This document shows, one piece after another, positions 45,545 through 56,750 of a stretch of DNA of 64,000 nucleotides. A program made the translations under genes and the position numbers. Source of the DNA: Hyalomma asiaticum (taxonomy: Eukaryota > Arthropoda > Arachnida > Ixodida > Ixodidae). The notes beneath the pieces are model-generated. The model saw only the letters and a program-made list of their open reading frames with translations, was not told the DNA's origin and ran no database searches. How positions within the stretch are numbered: the stretch's first letter is position 1; each line of letters begins with the position of its first letter. Where the stretch lies: assembly GCA_013339685.2 (NCBI GenBank), contig CM023481.1, forward strand, positions 70,624,479 through 70,688,478, given 5' to 3'.

Positions 45545-46104
45545 CCTCAAATCAGTACGTATCTACTAGCCCAACTATCATCCTTAATGGTGCAATCTGG
45601 GGCCTGTTGAGACGTACGTAAACCTGTATACATGGGTGATGTTGCATTTAGCCACCATAGAAATGCGACCACCATGGCCTTGAATCAAATGCGTATTGTC
45701 AGACTTAGAAGTCTGACATGATGTAACTATTGTATAGAGCTTCTGTTAAATTTCATCATTATTGTACTGTAGATTATATAACAAAATGGAAACCTAACAC
45801 CTATGGACAACAACTATTGGCAACAAATTTCCATGGCATGCCTACCAAGTACAAACTACAGCATCACAAAAATGAAGTTTGAGGTGACCTGCTGTAGTAG
45901 ATGTTTAGTTGTTCCACTGTGCTTGCAGGCTGTGTTTTCGAGGGCAGTTAACCTGATGTTGCATGGCAGCTCTGAAAAAAGAAAAAAAGGAGCAGGTTAT
46001 GAAATCATCATGCATTCAGAAACAAGGTATGAAGACAAAATATTGTAGCAGTATACAAAGTGAGCGAGTAAACTGTGGCATGTTATGCATGTATGAATAT
46101 ATAC

Positions 46105-46198
46105 CTTGTAAGGCTTGTGCTCTAACGCAGCATGTGCCTTGCCCATGGTGTCGAGGCGCGTCCACAAGGAATGTTGACTGCAGGTGTCAGCCAGGAGG
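46105..46198 (-). CDS. Tentative exon 2 of a minus-strand gene
   Basis: A 94-base segment between an acceptor (TTCTGTCACAG|CCTCC) and a donor (TTACAAG|GTATAT) on the minus strand. Joined to the 8 coding bases at 46709-46716, it gives 34 codons without a stop (MDRLLADTCSQHSLW, then MGKAHAALEHKPYK). I do not recognise the product, and a third exon in the right phase was not found. An open run this short can arise by chance. Confidence 0.25.
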
Positions 46199-46708
46199 CT
46201 GTGACAGAAAAAGAATATATCCATGATTAAAATGCCGGTTTCTATGTGACACTAAATGAAAGTAAGCCTATAAGTGAAACTGCTCTCACAAGATAAACAA
46301 TAAGGCAAGAAGGAGATCCCCATCTTTGCTGCTTACTCAAATTTCACAACGTGGAACTAGCTTTAGTTTTCTCTCTCTCTCTCTCTCAGGCACTTCTTTT
46401 TAAATTTTTTAATGTGAATGTAGCAAACTTTATAACATACATTGTACTAATACATGGTGAGTTACGGACGTGCGTGCGGGGGCGATAGAAGTGTATTTGA
46501 ACACGCCCAGACTGCATATAAACTTCAGAAATGCATTTCTATTGACTCAGCAGCTCGCTCCTACGTGAAGCCACGTCGCTCAAGAGAACGTGGATTCCGT
46601 CGGTGGAGGGATATGAGACGTTGAAAATTTTCGAGTTGCTGTGTGTCGCTTGACTGTCGCAAAAACAAAACCAACTGTAATAAACAAAAGCAATGGGTTT
46701 GTACTTAC

Positions 46709-46920
46709 CGGTCCATGCACGCTGGCGCTTGAAACGAACTTCGTTGCTTTGAAGGACGAGGCGCAGGGGAAAGCGCTCTGTGGAAGCATTTCAACGTGCT
46801 TTGAACGAACAAGAACAGCAAGCCGATATCACCGACTACGAAAGCAATCGTTAGTTTCACGAAATATTTACAGCAAAACGAAACACCGCGAGCTTGCGTC
46901 GCTGCCCGAACGCATCGCAA
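46709..46920 (-). other. Tentative first exon with start codon, minus strand
   Basis: Minus-strand ATGGACCG|GTAAGT: a start codon 8 bases before a perfect consensus donor, preceded by about 200 bases of moderately GC-rich sequence suitable as a 5' leader. Coding part is 46709-46716. Confidence 0.25.
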
Positions 46921-48010
46921 ACGGTTAACGTGACTTCTGCCGCCGCGTAGTTTGAATTTAAAAAAACGAGCATGTCTTAGTATCGATGTCGGTAAACTGC
47001 CGAATCAGCCGAAGCAAAAAATATTTAGTGACAGGAGGATGGCGTAGTACCTCAAAGGTACGCCCACTAAAAGCAGCAGTTTGTTGTATGCAAGTTTAAT
47101 ATCAGGCAAAGAAAAAGTCTTCGCCTTGTTCAATATATTCTGCATCGAAACTAGGCACTGATGCGGGCGCCCTTACATAAAAGTGCAATAGGGCGAATGG
47201 CGGCCTCCATAGCTCGAGCTAAGAGAGGGGTCAGTAGATCCACTCCCCGCGGTTGAAGCTGGAACGCGCCGCGGTTGATTTTTTCGCCATCTATGGCGAT
47301 TCGTAGCATATCGAGCTTTCACCCCCCTGGCGTGCTCTCTCGCTGCCGTCTCCTTCGCTCGGCTCTGCAGTTTAGTCGCGCGCGCCCCCTCATAGCATCA
47401 CCCCGTGCTTCGCACTTCCTCATACTCCCCTTCGGGGAAATGCGGGCATTTTTTTTGTCAGTCGCCCCCCGTCGTCTGCTACTTTGCGTTGTTTTCCCTC
47501 GTGAGCAGGTTTCAACAAGCCCAGCTGAAGGTTCTGCTAAGCTTCCTGTATTTCGCTCACAAAACATGTTTCTATCAAATATCACTTTTATTGGTTATAA
47601 ATTTTAAGCACGTCACTCCGATTGGTGAGCCATATATTATAAATTGGACATTGCCATGAATAACGGCATTTAATGCACATCATGCCACCTCCTGGCACCA
47701 TTCGTCAAACCAGGCTTTTTCGCATCTAAACACAACAGATCGTGCTAACAACCACCACAACCTTCTAGTTACTGGTTACTGCTATCATGCGAGTTATTGC
47801 TTTGCTTTTGATTTACACGCCGTCGGCTATCAGTCCATAATGCCCAGCAGTATGCGTCGTAGCGCGAGGGAAATAAAATTCCCTTGTTTAATTAAAAAAA
47901 AACTAGCTATGACTTTCTTGCTTTTTCTCTCTGCATCTGTTTTCTTTGACGACGATTAATTGTTAGTTTCCGAAAAGAAAATGATCAAGTGGAGCACTGT
48001 TTTATTACAG
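46921..48010. other. No gene seen; end of LRR gene intron 2
   Basis: A GC-richer patch at 47200-47520 has no recognised product. A branch-point and acceptor region (TTTTATTACAG) closes the intron at 48010. Confidence 0.35.
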
Positions 48011-48313
48011 GCTACCCTGTGCAAGGTGCAGTTGCTGGAATATTTGTGCTTGGTGTCCGGCGCATGTTTGTCGAGTCCTGTCGTCGGCACAAACATCAGG
48101 GCATTGGCATCCGCGCTTCCTCGCCTGCGCTGCTTCCATGTCCATTATCAAGACATAGACGACGACCTCCAGAAGCGAATCACATGGATGCGGCGTGGAG
48201 ACACCGCTCAAGGCGGCGTCCTGATCGAGGACAGCCCCTGCGTTCTCTGCTCCACAGCGACGTTCATAGGACTCGCCAAACCACAAAACCGCGGCTTCAG
48301 AGTGACCCCGTAG
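48011..48313 (+). CDS. LRR-like protein, terminal exon (100 codons + stop)
   Basis: The acceptor TGTTTTATTACAG|GCTACC opens a phase-0 frame that runs to TAG at 48313. It begins ATLCKVQLLEYLCLVSGACL and continues LPRLRCFHVHYQDI, two further LRR-like units in register with exon 2 (STSLM|ATLCKVQLLEYL). The tail has a CVLC pair and ends in GFRVTP. With exons 1 and 2 the predicted protein is 567 residues. No clear AATAAA follows within 500 bases, so the 3' end is unplaced. An extra in-phase exon within the 11.9-kb intron 2 cannot be excluded, but the repeat register does not need one. Confidence 0.7.
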   Translation, partial: ATLCKVQLLEYLCLVSGACLSSPVVGTNIRALASALPRLRCFHVHYQDIDDDLQKRITWMRRGDTAQGGVLIEDSPCVLCSTATFIGLAKPQNRGFRVTP

Positions 48314-49310
48314 AGGTCTGCGTGTTCGCTACAATGATGCAGCGTGCGCACCTTCATGTAAAGTCTCTACAGTGGGTAACTTTCATGCTAACTAGGGTAT
48401 ACTAAGAACCACTTTGCTTGCCTCTGTTATTTTTCGTGTATTTAAGTCCTGTATCGTATGAATGCATGAGTTTTCCCTGCTAAGCATGCTTTGTAAGGGC
48501 GATTTTCATGGTTAACCTTTAAAAGGCCGTGTCAATTTAAGTTGCTTGTTCAGCTCAAGAGGTATACTACTGCTCCAGCAGGAGTGCATTAACCTGTACA
48601 GGGAGAAATATTACAACAGACTAGGAGTTCTGGCGTGCGCACTTGATGAAGTTGATGAACGCTGTTTTGCTGGCCATTGGTGCGACTAGCCATCTAAGGT
48701 TGGCCCGAATCGCAGTGATCAAATATGTGCGGCTTCTACCTTTACCGACTAATCTTTTTTTTTGTCTTGACGACGTTGCTATGGAATAATATCTGCGTTA
48801 CGTGAATAACTGAAATTGTGTAGCAGTTAACCGGATTGTGTCGCATTCAAGTACAATTAGACTCTAGTACTAAGCATGCCGGAATTTCGCTTTTACAGTT
48901 TTAGAGCACGTTGACTTGGCAACGGCAGGATTTTTATATAACAATTTGCTTTTACTTTTTATATGCCAATTTATTGATTGACACTTCCATAAAGTCGTAG
49001 CGGAAGGTAGTGCGAAACACCGAAACCACAGGAGTACGGCTGTTGCACTGCATGCGTTCTTGTTTCGCTCTGTCTTACCTATAAAGCCATACCTAGTCTT
49101 ACGCATCAGTGACATTTAGGACAACCTAACAAATATTGCATTTTAGTTCAAGCAGACGCTGCATGTACATACATGTACTTCGTATGCATATATGCTTGCT
49201 TTCATCATGTACGGAGCATACTTGTATGTGAATACGTCTTTTAGAGCATAGCTATTAGACTTCAGTTTGCCTGCGGATCACTACATTCGCAGACCGAGCG
49301 CATACAATAA
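48314..49310. other. No feature seen (includes 3' UTR of LRR gene)
   Basis: AT-rich. Contains no recognised repeat. Confidence 0.4.
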
Positions 49311-49785
49311 AAACAGTTTCGCCTGAAGGGCGAAGCAATGAATAAGATAGCAGTGCATGATATAATATACGAAGCAAGAGTAGCACCTTTGTGACAATGT
49401 GAATTGCAGTGAACGTGGGCTTATAAGTACGCATGCAATTGAGTAAAGTACCATGTGATGGTCGAGCGGCAGACGGCGGCCTAGCAGAGCTGTGAGCTCT
49501 CATGTTGTTTTGATGGCTTGGCCCAACACAGCGGCATCAAGCGAGCGCATTCCTTCCGGTACTTTTAGACGCATTTCCGTAAGCGCCGTGTGGCGAGGGC
49601 ATTGCCGTCGTTGCTAGTGTATGCAAGGCGCCTGGAACGGAGCACGCGATCAAGGCGCTGATACGCCGCACGCAGCATGCATGCCTGATGGCTGCCGAGA
49701 TAGCGCGCGCTCCAGCAATGGCGACCGCGTAAAATCCACAGTTGTTCCTCAAGCGACAGACCCCCCGGCACCCTATCACGTCTGA
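49311..49785 (+). repeat. Dispersed repeat family, copy C (longest)
   Basis: Starts with the self-complementary TTCGCCTGAAGGGCGAAG, then ATGATATAATATACG, GGTCGAGCGGCAGA, GCGGCATCAAGCGAGCGCA, GATCAAGGCGCTG and ATGGCTGCCGAGATAGCGCG. Copies A and B together cover the same order. No coding capacity. Confidence 0.65.
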
Positions 49786-49798
49786 CGGGCGGGGCGTT

Positions 49799-49859
49799 TT
49801 AGGGGCGAAGCTCCTTAAGGTTTGGGTCTGTCCGTCCGTTGTAGTAGCGCGTTACCTAC
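49799..49859 (+). repeat. Dispersed repeat, copy 2
   Basis: Inverted partner of 9987-10047. Short imperfect repeats of CTAGGA(A/G)GGCGC follow (49860-49975). Confidence 0.6.
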
Positions 49860-50065
49860 TAGGAACGCGCTACTAGGAGGGCGCCTGTGGGAACGCGCTG
49901 GTAGACCAGGAAGGTGCACCAGGAGGGCGCTACTAGGAAGGCGCGTGTGAAACGTTTCGGCTGGTCCACCAGGCGAAACGTCAGTAAATATACTGTGCAA
50001 AAACCAACGTGCGTCGTACTCTTTTGTGTCTTATTGTACCGGGGCCAACGTGATTTTCTTGCCGC

Positions 50066-50068
<3 letters not shown>

Positions 50069-50110
<42 letters not shown>
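50069..50110. repeat. (TA)21 microsatellite
   Basis: Uninterrupted TA run directly before the CCCTATTGAAAAT module. Confidence 0.95.
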
Positions 50111-50112
<2 letters not shown>

Positions 50113-50320
50113 CTATTGAAAATATTGCCAGTATGTGGAATGGTGGAATCCACCATCCATCATCATGGTGGATTATGGTGATGGCACGGTGGCATGGTGG
50201 AAGCCAGGACATGGTGGATAGTGTACCATGATGTAAGCTGGGACATGACGGATAGTGTACCATGATGGATGCTGGAACATGATGGAACATAGTGGATGGG
50301 CATGATGGTAGGAATGTGGC
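50111..50320 (+). repeat. CCCTATTGAAAAT module and ATGGTGGA minisatellite
   Basis: The 13-base module is followed by imperfect repeats built on ATGGTGGA / CATGATGGA (for example TAGTGTACCATGATG twice). The opposite-strand version of the same arrangement is at 53090-53538. Confidence 0.75.
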
Positions 50321-50591
50321 ACGAGAAAGCATATGAATATATTTAAGATGTGTATCGATGGCAAAATAGTGAACAATGCTGTAGATATTTTGAATACATA
50401 TGTGTAGTACACAACAGTAGTTCTGGAGCTGCTGAGCACAGTTCAGGGGTTTGATGGTAGCCTTTAAAGCATGCACTTTTCCTAATGAGGGCTGAAGAAT
50501 GCTAGTATACAGTGTGCAAGGGCATTATATCAACCTTAGGATCAAAATTATCTACCAACTTCTCACTAGTATGTTGAAATGCAGTCAAGTT

Positions 50592-50758
50592 TTATTCATT
50601 GGATATTGTGTTGGCAGCTGTCGGCTTTTTTCGCTTGCCTTGGCGGCCAGCCTCCGTAAAATAGCTGCGCAGGTGCTTCCGGACCGCAGCAAGCCTGCTT
50701 TCTGCCGGTGGTGCTGGTGGAGGTTCTGGATGGCTGCTGGTATACTTCTCCAGGCAGT
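50592..50758 (-). CDS. Tentative terminal exon, minus-strand gene
   Basis: Minus strand: acceptor CACTCTTTCATAG|ACTGCC, then a frame reading CLEKYTSSHPEPPPAPPAESR, LAAVRKHLRSYFTEAGRQGKRKK and a TAA overlapping AATAAA (50591-50596). A poly(A) signal right at the stop of a Pro-rich, then basic, frame is gene-like. The product is unrecognised; the basic end could be a nuclear localisation signal. It joins in phase to 51047-51080. Confidence 0.4.
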
Positions 50759-51046
50759 CTATGAAAGAGTGCAAAAATGCCATTGTTTAGGCTTTGAAAT
50801 ACAGTACACGAAGGGGAGAGAGTGCGGCTACAAAGGCGTATATCTGTACAGGGAATGGCTATGAAGTCTTCCTGGATAGAACATGTGATCGGCTGCGGCG
50901 AGTAACGAAGCGACAGCGTAGCCTCTCAATTAACAGCAAAGCAGAATACTTACAACGCCGAGCGATTCTACTACCTTTAAGGCAGTATAATCCTTCGAAC
51001 TTCCTCAGTTTTGTCCTTTTTAATAGCAGCTAACACATTTTTATAC

Positions 51047-51080
51047 CTGCATAATGACTTTGGATCGCAGTTGTTTGCAG
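51047..51080 (-). CDS. Tentative 34-base internal exon, minus strand
   Basis: Bounded by CATTTTATAG|CTGC and TATGCAG|GTATAA. Length and phase fit between the exons at 51418 and 50758. Evidence is splice-site quality and phase only. Confidence 0.28.
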
Positions 51081-51417
51081 CTATAAAATGGCAGTTAATG
51101 CACGTACGCTTGCATACATCAGCGATAACCACAGCAATAGGCACGTTTCGCGAGTCATGTAGTTACACGTATAAAAAGCAAGACGATCATGTTCGTGGCG
51201 ACAATTTTATGCACCCTTTCATGGAATGTTCACGCACGATAGCGCGGGCGGACCAGCACTTCGCAATTGTTGCGACTAAGCTCTGCACAGACACCGTGCA
51301 CACGCCAATTTAACGCTACCGGCACCGCACTCTGCACCACGCTACTCGATTTCCTTTGCTGTAAAGATTGCACACAACAATGATAGGGCACAAAGCGCAG
51401 CAATCACAGCCACCTAC

Positions 51418-51553
51418 CTTAGTTAAGAAACATGCTGGTTCCAGTCTGCGTCGTCTGACGGCCTTGAGGCGCTGTGCCGAGCCGCGTCGTTCGTCCGTAG
51501 ATCGAGAAGCGATGTGCCGACCCTCGATGTGTGCGAACGAGAACGCATTTCCT
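51418..51553 (-). CDS. Tentative upstream exon, minus strand
   Basis: From TGTGTTCCTAG|GAAATGCG to AACTAAG|GTAGGT. The phase that fits the downstream exons reads NAFSFAHIEGRHIASRSTDE, then basic RLKAVRRRRLEPACFLTK. This frame has no Met before an upstream stop, so an earlier exon would be needed. All three frames are open here, which weakens the case. Confidence 0.28.
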
Positions 51554-51559
51554 AGGAAC

Positions 51560-53089
51560 ACACATCACGGAACGTAGAAAGCATTCCGGCACTGCTTCTC
51601 ACTGATCCGCGTACAAACTGACAGACGGTGTCGCGACGACTCACGTCCCTCGGCGAATGGATGTCAACAAAGGATCTCCGAGGTGTCGACGCTGCCGGCT
51701 GCTGCTTTCTCAGTCTATCGCACACCGCACCTCACACTGGCTCAAGAAGGTCCACTGGAGCTAATGAGCACAACGCTAAACATACACCGAGATGCAGCGC
51801 AACCAGAAATCGTCCGTACGAAAACAAATATCTCCACCACGTTGTACACGACAGCCGCAGCGCGCCGCCATGTTTGGAAGAAAAAAAACAGCAATAGCGC
51901 GATGGTGGCGACACCACGGGTTGCGGTTTCGGTTTCAAAATTTCAGACCAGTTGTGATGTTTTCAGTGTAAGGAAATACAGAAACAAATGTTCTAAGGCT
52001 AAAAACTGTTACGCAATGTAGTGTTTATTTTACATACTATTCTAAAATTGAAATTTGCCATAAATTATGCAAATGACGTAACTTATGCGAGCTTGCATTT
52101 CGCGACGTTTTCCTCGGCCTCGGTCCAACGTGTTCCGCACCACTTCATGTTGCATCTGTAACGCCAGATTGCATGCGCAACAGTACACAGTTGCCCTGTA
52201 GCTCATATTCTGTGCATTATCAGCTGCAGCCAAAATGATGTTATTCAGCAATTAATACTGTTGAGCCGTATGTGTGGTGGTCGTACAAATATTGATTGCA
52301 ACAAGCAAAAAACAAAAAGTAAAGAGAAGAGGAGGACAGCGTAGTAGGCATGGTACACAGTGCAGGAAAAAAAAAACAAGAACGAGGGCAGATACAACGA
52401 AACACAGCAAGGTCTCTCTCCTCGCTTTTCGTTTTCTTTTTTTCCTGTGCGCTCAACAACCAGTGGTTTTATTATTGCTGGATATATAAACAAATGCTTT
52501 GCATATAAGACCAACCAACATAGTATGCATGCACACAGGCTATGTTTTGTAGTTCTTCTGCATTGCATCTTGCATGCGCACAGGCTATGTTTTGTAGTTT
52601 TTCTGCACAGATGTTGCATTTTCCTGCGGCAGTAAACCATTGGTTATAATTGTTAGTTCAGCACCTTAATCGCACATCTTGTTCACTCACCGTCCCTTGT
52701 CTAGCACTGTTTGTTAGAACATGATAAATACCATCCTGCACGTAACTAAGAGTAGCCGTCGTGCATACTTCCAGTGACCAGTGATATGTGTATAAACGGG
52801 GCGCGCACTTCCAGGACAGCTGCTGCCGTCCTCCTATGGAGCACGAGTGCTGGGGCGTGTTCTCAACATAGTATGTTGCACATATGCGCTTACCATTACC
52901 CTTAGTAAGGGCACATGTTCGCGAAGAGGGAAAGCTCAGCTCGATCGGAATAATGCTGTTTCAGGTGCAATAGGCGTAGAATCTACAACGGCAGTGACGA
53001 ACAGGCCGGTGCGCGCAATTCAAAGAACTGAGTCCCGCATTTCTCGAGCACTCTAAACGTATTAGCTAATCGCGCACCAACTATGGACC
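51560..53089. other. No assigned gene; CpG-rich patch at 51600-51900
   Basis: On the minus strand AACATGGCGGCGCGCTG (about 51858-51874) looks like a start codon in good context, but its frame closes after about 30 codons. It might be the promoter side of the tentative gene at 50592-51553. Confidence 0.3.
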
Positions 53090-53536
53090 CTAAACATTTT
53101 ACTGCCAATGATTACTACCATCCCAGGTATGCTAACGCAGCCACCTTCTCCCACAACCACCACGCTCGCCATCACTACAACACCATGCTTCCACCACGCC
53201 ACCATTTTGCTGTACACAGCCACCAAGTGTGCCACCATGGCACCTTCATTCCTCCACCATGCCACCATCTCGCTGTCCACAACCACAAAGCTTGCCATCA
53301 TGGCACCTCCGTGACTCCACCACGCCACCGTCTTCCAGCAAGCAGTACAGCATGACACGTTCGCCATCACCACCGTCAGCCACTGTTTCCACCAAATGCA
53401 TCCACTATTCACCACCATGAGCCATCTTTGCCATCACGCTTTCCAGCATATCCGTCATTATTTCCACCATATCCACTAATATTTCCATCTTAACCACCAC
53501 GAATTCCAGCAACCACCAAGAGAGAATTTTCAATAG

Positions 53537-53538
<2 letters not shown>
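53090..53538 (-). repeat. CCACCAT minisatellite and inverted module
   Basis: Imperfect CCACCAT/CCACCACG units over 400 bases end in ATTTTCAATAGGG, the complement of the module at 50111. Open frames here (90-118 codons, rich in His/Thr or Val/Met) are products of the repeat. Confidence 0.8.

Positions 53539-53586
<48 letters not shown>
53539..53586. repeat. (TA)24 microsatellite
   Basis: Uninterrupted run between the inverted module and a SINE tail. Confidence 0.95.
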
Positions 53587-53590
<4 letters not shown>

Positions 53591-53639
53591 GCTTCGTGAG
53601 GGCTTAAGACGGAGAAACTCGTACCGTTTGCTGCTCCTT

Positions 53640-53775
53640 GTCCTGACGAGCATGCCAGAACAAGCAGACAAACATGCTGAGATGATCGAATGCGCGCTAC
53701 CACGGGGAAATCACCGAACCAGAGCCCCAGAAGTGCCAAGCAAGCCCGCTACCACTAGTCCGTGGTGTAGCTTTC
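53640..53775 (-). repeat. Second tRNA-derived SINE family, copy 2
   Basis: Minus strand: CTAGTGGTAGCGGGCTTGC, then GGTTCGGTGATT, GCATTCGATCATC and an AT-rich tail running into the TA tract. Same head as 25395-25618. Confidence 0.5.
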
Positions 53776-53799
53776 CAAGCAATACATATCGTAGATAAA

Positions 53800-56750
53800 C
53801 CCCTCGCATCAGCAGCTGTGGTGATTGTTGTGCAGCCCCAGTCCTGGTATCGGCGCTTGTCTGTTTTTGGTGCAATTTAGTTTCTATTGTAGCTACGTAA
53901 TAAACAGTTCATATGTACTATTATCACTCAATGTGCATTTGTCCAGCTGTGTCAGAACACTTTAGTGAGAGACGCTTATGACATCCACATCAGAGCACGG
54001 TAGCGTGCATTTCTCTTCGACAAAAGAGGCGCCTTTAGAATAACGTGAGTTTCGACGTCACAACGAACTACCGTTTAGTCGCCGCAGTGCCTTCGACGTG
54101 CCTGGCAAGACTACATTGCGCACACAACTATACCACTTTTTAATAAGAATGTAAGTCCTGCTCGCAACGCATCGCTCGACGTCAAACATCGCCAAGTTCC
54201 TCACTGGCTGCTTCGCACGACATGATTCCCGAAATGGGTGAGATGTGCAGGACGTTTACGAAAATCAGTTGCCTAGTGTTTCACAGCGAAGCTGTATGTG
54301 ACTAAGTTCTAGCGGATCACGTCGGCGGAGAAACGATGCGTACAACGATTTTACAGCGATGGGGCGATCTCGGTGGCAGTGTAGGGCGTGGCATCGGGGA
54401 TCATACGCAAAATAAGATGTGACCCAATTGGTGACGATGCCGCCCGGCTCCAACTTCAAGCCATCGCCCGTGGCGCCGCCACCCTCATTATAACGGAACG
54501 ACAGTGGGGCGGGACAGCGGTTAGCCTCCCTTCCCCTGTCTCTTCCCAAGAGAAGATCCTGGTCTAAGTGTACCAAGTGGAAATTATTGTGAATCAGACA
54601 CATTAAGTTGCTAAACCGTGCCCTCATAGTAAGCAAATGTGAAAGTGAATTATGTGTTAGTTATGAAAAGGGGTCGCAAGTGAGCACAACGTATTTAGAT
54701 AGCCGCTAGAAGGGTAGAGTAGAACCAAAAGTTTGTGCGGGTATCGAGTCGCTTCGAAAGAATTTCGCAGCAGTGTGCTTATTTAACCAGCATGGCTACG
54801 CTGTCACCCTTCTTCACTGAGTAGAAAGGAACTGCATCTTTCTTTCGCAGAAACTGAAATACACTGCCTAAATCAGCGAGTTGGTGTGTATTTCTTGCAA
54901 ACCCCACAGACACAAGGGGAAACGAGGGAAGAGGCGTAGCGCGGCACTAAAGTTTATCGAAACACCACATATACATGCACACCAAACCACACGTCAAGCG
55001 ACGTCGACGGCAACGAAAATGCTGAACGTTCTTCGATAAACGAAAAAAAAATCAACATCATGGTGTGTTGACGTAGACAAGCATCGAATAGCCTTGCAAA
55101 TATGAGAGGCTTCTGACGCGCCTCGTTAAACTTCGTTGTAAGGCTTGAAATGAGCGGTAGCATTTAGAAAAAAAAGGGCTTTAAAACTGCACGTGGCTCA
55201 CTCGGGTGCCAAATAATAAAGCATCCTCTATGTGACATAGAGTACCGGTAGTGCAGCCTCTTTTTTTTATTTGGAACCAGTGCTCAGGTATTCGGTACTT
55301 GCTCAAGGCGCAGTCAGGAGAAAATGTGGTATGACTAAAATAAATGGTATGTCGTGACGTCAGTAACTTGACACTCTTGCTTGTTACATCACTACTGATA
55401 GAACAGGTTCGCTGCCCTAAATGTTTCGCAATGTAGAACTAGCTTGAGTTTTTCTTTGTGAACATAGATGAAGTGCAGGGCCCAAGTTTTAAGCCAGAAA
55501 TTGTGTTGTTGCCGCAACAAGAGCATCTTCAGCTCGCATAAAATCAAGTGCATAACGCTGCCAGTGCACCATTGCCTCTCTCGGGATCCGCTTGTGCGGC
55601 TGGGACAGCTTATTTACCGCACTAGATTCGGAGTGAGGACCCTTACGGCACGAATGCCACCCCGGCCACAGTGGTGCGCAACGAGCTTCGAGTGTACGTG
55701 GTACGCATGTGCTATGATGACCTGATGCTTTTCTCGTGGTTGCTCGGCCTCTGCCCCACAACAACCGAGCCTCAAGTGCACCTCCTACGCGTGATGTTTG
55801 CTGGTGCGTGTTATTGTCCAAACACGTCGATGCAATAACTGCAAGGTTACAAACTCTTCCCCTGAAAAGCCCGAAAGGCTGGAAGCAACGCCACAGAACG
55901 CCGCTACCTTTCGGCAAATAGTGTCAATGCTTTCCCTTCTTAATATGATAAGCTTCCAGCGATTCTCAGGCAGTTTGATTCTTAGTTTTCACAAGAATCG
56001 GCGTTCATCGTACGGAAAAGAAAGTGTCTGTGTTACATACGTCCACAACTTGCCATTCTTCAGAAATGTGCTTCATCCGAACGATATTATGACTCGTCCA
56101 CGTCTAATGCTGTCGTAGTACGCACTGACCGCCACTGAAGACCTCTTTAGGTTTCTCGACGCCACAAAACTTGTGAACGAACTGTAAACGAAGGTCCTAT
56201 TTTAAGATTTCATCAATTTTACCTCTCTATCAAACTACCCATCGTCTGGCGCATCATAGCCATTGTTGCTTTTGCGCCAAAAAAATCAACATAACTAGTA
56301 TCACGACCGCGCCACTTTATATGCGACACATTCGCTGTCTGTGCACACGCAAAAATGTCTTCGTTTAACCCTACTGCTGAGTCTGTCCATCAACAGTTGG
56401 TAGTTGGCGCTTCACTGTATCTTCATTCATTCTGTCCCTTTTTTACGAAATGGTTTTCGTACCACAACCCGGTACGAATATGATATAAAAGGGCCAAGTC
56501 GACCATCGCGGTACATTATAAAATTCAGGAAAATCACCATCCCATATCACTGATGGGCAGTTTAAATCACTGCTCACCAGATTATCCACTGCAGAAGCAC
56601 AAAAATTCACAAAGTTGTTCGCTGAAACTGCTGTCCGTGTTAGGAGGGCGGTGAAAAAACCCCGACAATGAAGGTTTTGTCATCTACATGCATCGTTGCT
56701 AGGACTCATTCAATTCCTGGAATTTCCGCCAATCTTTCAACACTCAAGGA
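53800..56750. other. No gene seen
   Basis: Three kilobases without a recognised element. Frames such as 54265-54636 (minus, 123 codons) and 55489-55917 (minus, 142 codons) are open but unrecognised. The end of this stretch (56440-56750) may include decayed endonuclease of the LINE that follows. Confidence 0.35.

Noticed and set aside
49859..50476. 205-codon minus-strand frame
   Set aside because: It crosses the TA tract and minisatellite, and much of its length is repeat translation (YIYIYI, HHG).
53083..53418. Long His/Thr-rich and Val/Met-rich frames on both strands
   Set aside because: They are translations of the CCACCAT minisatellite, with no stops because of the repeat unit.
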